Source of the DNA: Sphingomonas hankookensis
GTDB lineage: Bacteria; Pseudomonadota; Alphaproteobacteria; Sphingomonadales; Sphingomonadaceae
Reading direction: 5' to 3'
Assembly (NCBI RefSeq): GCF_022664465.1
Contig: NZ_JAKREV010000003.1
Span: 186,001 to 250,000, forward strand
DNA length: 64,000 nt
Made by a program: the position numbers and the translations under genes. Shown here piece by piece: positions 62,707 to 64,000 of the stretch (its first letter is position 1; each line of letters begins with the position of its first letter). The notes under the pieces were generated by a model, which had not been told where the DNA came from, made no database searches, and saw only the letters and a program-made list of their open reading frames with translations.

Positions 62707-63146
62707 AGCGTCCGGTCGGTCAAATGATGTTCGAGGTCGCCGACATCGTTCTCCGACACGGTCCAGCCGCGCGTCGACTGGCCGGCGGCATGCACGCTCT
62801 CCCGGTCGCCGCTGTTGAGATAATGCCAGTCGGGCAAGGGTTTGCCTTCGTTCCGCAACCGATAGGCGCAGGTCGAGGGCAGCCATTCGATGTCGCCGAC
62901 GTTGCGCGCGTTCAGGCGTACGCATTCGGGCACATAGGCATGGCGGTGGCGATAGTCGCTACACTGGCCCATGCGACGGTCGAGCAGCTTGCACGCGACA
63001 TTGGTCGCGTGGATTTCTCCGCTATCCTCGTCCTCCAGCTTGTGCAGGCAGCATTTGCCGCAGCCGTCGCACAGCGCCTCCCACTGCGCACGATCGAGCG
63101 CAGCGAGCGGCAGCTCTTCCCAGAACCGCCCGCTCACCGGACCCAC
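62703..63146 (-). CDS. YcgN family cysteine cluster protein (UPF0260)
   Basis: A 147-residue protein with an N-terminal cysteine cluster (LCDGCGKCCLHKLEDEDSGE) and further conserved cysteines (CKLLDRRMGQCSDYRHR, VPECVRLN, WLPSTCAYRL), a pattern of the UPF0260 group that probably binds metal. Function is unknown. It overlaps the SCO gene by 13 bases and the YgjP-like gene by four, so the three form one minus-strand operon. Confidence 0.92.
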   Translation of the reverse strand: MGPVSGRFWEELPLAALDRAQWEALCDGCGKCCLHKLEDEDSGEIHATNVACKLLDRRMGQCSDYRHRHAYVPECVRLNARNVGDIEWLPSTCAYRLRNEGKPLPDWHYLNSGDRESVHAAGQSTRGWTVSENDVGDLEHHLTDRTL

Positions 63147-63727
63147 TTCGCCAGCTCGGCGGCGACCGCCGGGCCGCCCTCGTCCTGCGGCAGCAGCGCG
63201 ACCGGCTGCCCCTTCGGGTCCATCAGGATCGCGGTGCGGCTATGGTCCATCAGATATTCGCTGGCGCCGGGCGACTGCTGCTTGGCATAGGTCACGCCGT
63301 ACGCGCGCGCGGCATCGGCGATCGCCTGCGCGCTGCCGGTCAGCCCGACCATACGCGGGTGAAAGGCGGCAACGAACTTGCCGACCACCGCCGGGGTGTC
63401 GCGTTCGGGATCGATGGTTACGAAGATCGGCACGACCTTCGCGCCCAGTTCGGGCGACTCGTCCTCGAACGCCTTCACCCCGGCCGCGATATTCTGCACA
63501 TCGACCGGGCAGACATCGGGGCAATAGGTATAGCCGAAATACATGATGCGCCATTTGCCGGCGAAATCGGTGTCGCGCACGACCTTGCCGGTGGAATCGG
63601 TCAGCACGAACGGCCCGCCGATGCGCGCACCGGCCAGCGGCGGCGCTGCGGGCGTTTCGGCCGATCCGCCGCATGCGGCAAGGGCCAGCGCAAGCGCCGG
63701 GAGAAGGATACGGGGGATGCTGTTCAT
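63134..63727 (-). CDS. SCO1/SenC family copper-binding lipoprotein
   Basis: A 197-residue thioredoxin-fold protein used in assembly of the cytochrome oxidase CuA centre or in thiol-disulfide reactions. The copper ligands are the CPDVC pair (YFGYTYCPDVCPVDVQNIAA) and the histidine in LMDHSRTAILMDPKG. The signal peptide ends with a lipobox (ALALAACGGS), so it is likely membrane-anchored in the periplasm. The ATG at 63727 is chosen for this leader; upstream ATGs are possible. Confidence 0.92.
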   Translation of the reverse strand: MNSIPRILLPALALALAACGGSAETPAAPPLAGARIGGPFVLTDSTGKVVRDTDFAGKWRIMYFGYTYCPDVCPVDVQNIAAGVKAFEDESPELGAKVVPIFVTIDPERDTPAVVGKFVAAFHPRMVGLTGSAQAIADAARAYGVTYAKQQSPGASEYLMDHSRTAILMDPKGQPVALLPQDEGGPAVAAELAKWVR

Positions 63728-63797
63728 GGCGCTGCCAGCCATGATCTGATAGGCGATGCCTTGCAAGTCGCGTAACATCCCAGTGGAGCCCGTTCCC

Positions 63798-64000
63798 ATG
63801 CCCGCCATCCGCATCCTCCTCGCCGCCGCGCTGATGCTGCCCGCCGCCGCTGAGGCCCAGCAGATGTCGCCGGGCTACACGTTCCTGAAGGCGATCCGCG
63901 ACGAGGACGGCAACAAGGTCAACGATATCCTCGGCCAGCCGGGCCAGACGATCATCAATACCAAGGACCGTTCGACCGGCGAAAGCGCGCTGCACATCGT
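63798..64000 (+). CDS. Ankyrin repeat-like secreted protein, N-terminal part (cut by window end)
   Basis: The first 67 codons of a gene that runs past the window. A signal peptide (MPAIRILLAAALMLPAAAEA, cleaved before QQMSP) is followed by FLKAIRDEDGNKVNDILGQP and then TKDRSTGESALHIV, which fits the start of an ankyrin repeat. It is divergent from the SCO gene with 70 bp between starts. The full length and number of repeats cannot be seen. Confidence 0.72.
   Translation, partial: MPAIRILLAAALMLPAAAEAQQMSPGYTFLKAIRDEDGNKVNDILGQPGQTIINTKDRSTGESALHI

Overview
The window is a GC-rich bacterial chromosome segment that reads as an alphaproteobacterium of the order Sphingomonadales, most likely Sphingomonas or a close relative. 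The evidence is a two-piece, circularly permuted tmRNA gene (an alphaproteobacterial trait), the gene orders rimP-nusA-ylxR-infB-rbfA-truB-rpsO-pnp and rpmF-plsX-fabH-ihfA-merR, and dense dispersed palindromic repeats. No prophage, insertion sequence, plasmid function, CRISPR array or tRNA was recognised. About 67 protein genes are supported, nearly all with intact reading frames; one HdeA-like gene is frameshifted.

Layout. 0.2-9 kb: dnaN, an outer-membrane barrel, rlmN, a broken HdeA-like gene, then a TSUP transporter, a flavin reductase and a cytochrome b / molybdopterin oxidoreductase pair. 9.4-20.6 kb: a minus-strand translation and RNA block (rimP, nusA, ylxR, infB, a membrane protein, rbfA, tdk, truB, rpsO, pnp) with terminators after rpsO and pnp. 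20.8-31.4 kb: mixed metabolism (PQQ-type sugar dehydrogenase, ubiG, lysC, nitronate monooxygenase-like, polyprenyl synthase, chorismate mutase coupled to a GH130-like gene, a second TSUP transporter). 31.5-31.9 kb: tmRNA on the minus strand. 32-36.7 kb: Rrf2 regulator, mscL, a lemA-TPM-TPM-Nudix operon and a lipoprotein methyltransferase. 36.7-43.6 kb: prfB, PBP1A and the rpmF-plsX-fabH-ihfA-merR operon. 43.9-53.4 kb: a metallo-hydrolase, fused pabBC, an aminotransferase, a GGDEF protein, msrA, mgtE, a cyclophilin and a LysR regulator. 53.7-59.7 kb: a Cdc48/VAT-type AAA ATPase followed by a PmtA-like methyltransferase and a translationally coupled type III polyketide synthase - methyltransferase - flavoprotein set. 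59.8-64 kb: a second PBP1A, a YgjP-like metalloprotease, ycgN, a SCO protein and the start of an ankyrin-repeat gene.

The most unusual features are: (i) several families of composite palindromic repeats, two of which lie inside otherwise intact genes (truB and the YgjP-like protease) and appear to be translated as extra peptide, in the manner of Rickettsia palindromic elements; (ii) the type III PKS / methyltransferase / flavoprotein set, which resembles phenolic-lipid quinone operons; (iii) the bacterial Cdc48 homologue, whose leader holds a strong intrinsic terminator; (iv) the permuted tmRNA encoding the tag ANDNEALAIAA. All calls are from reading the sequence and family knowledge; no database search was run.
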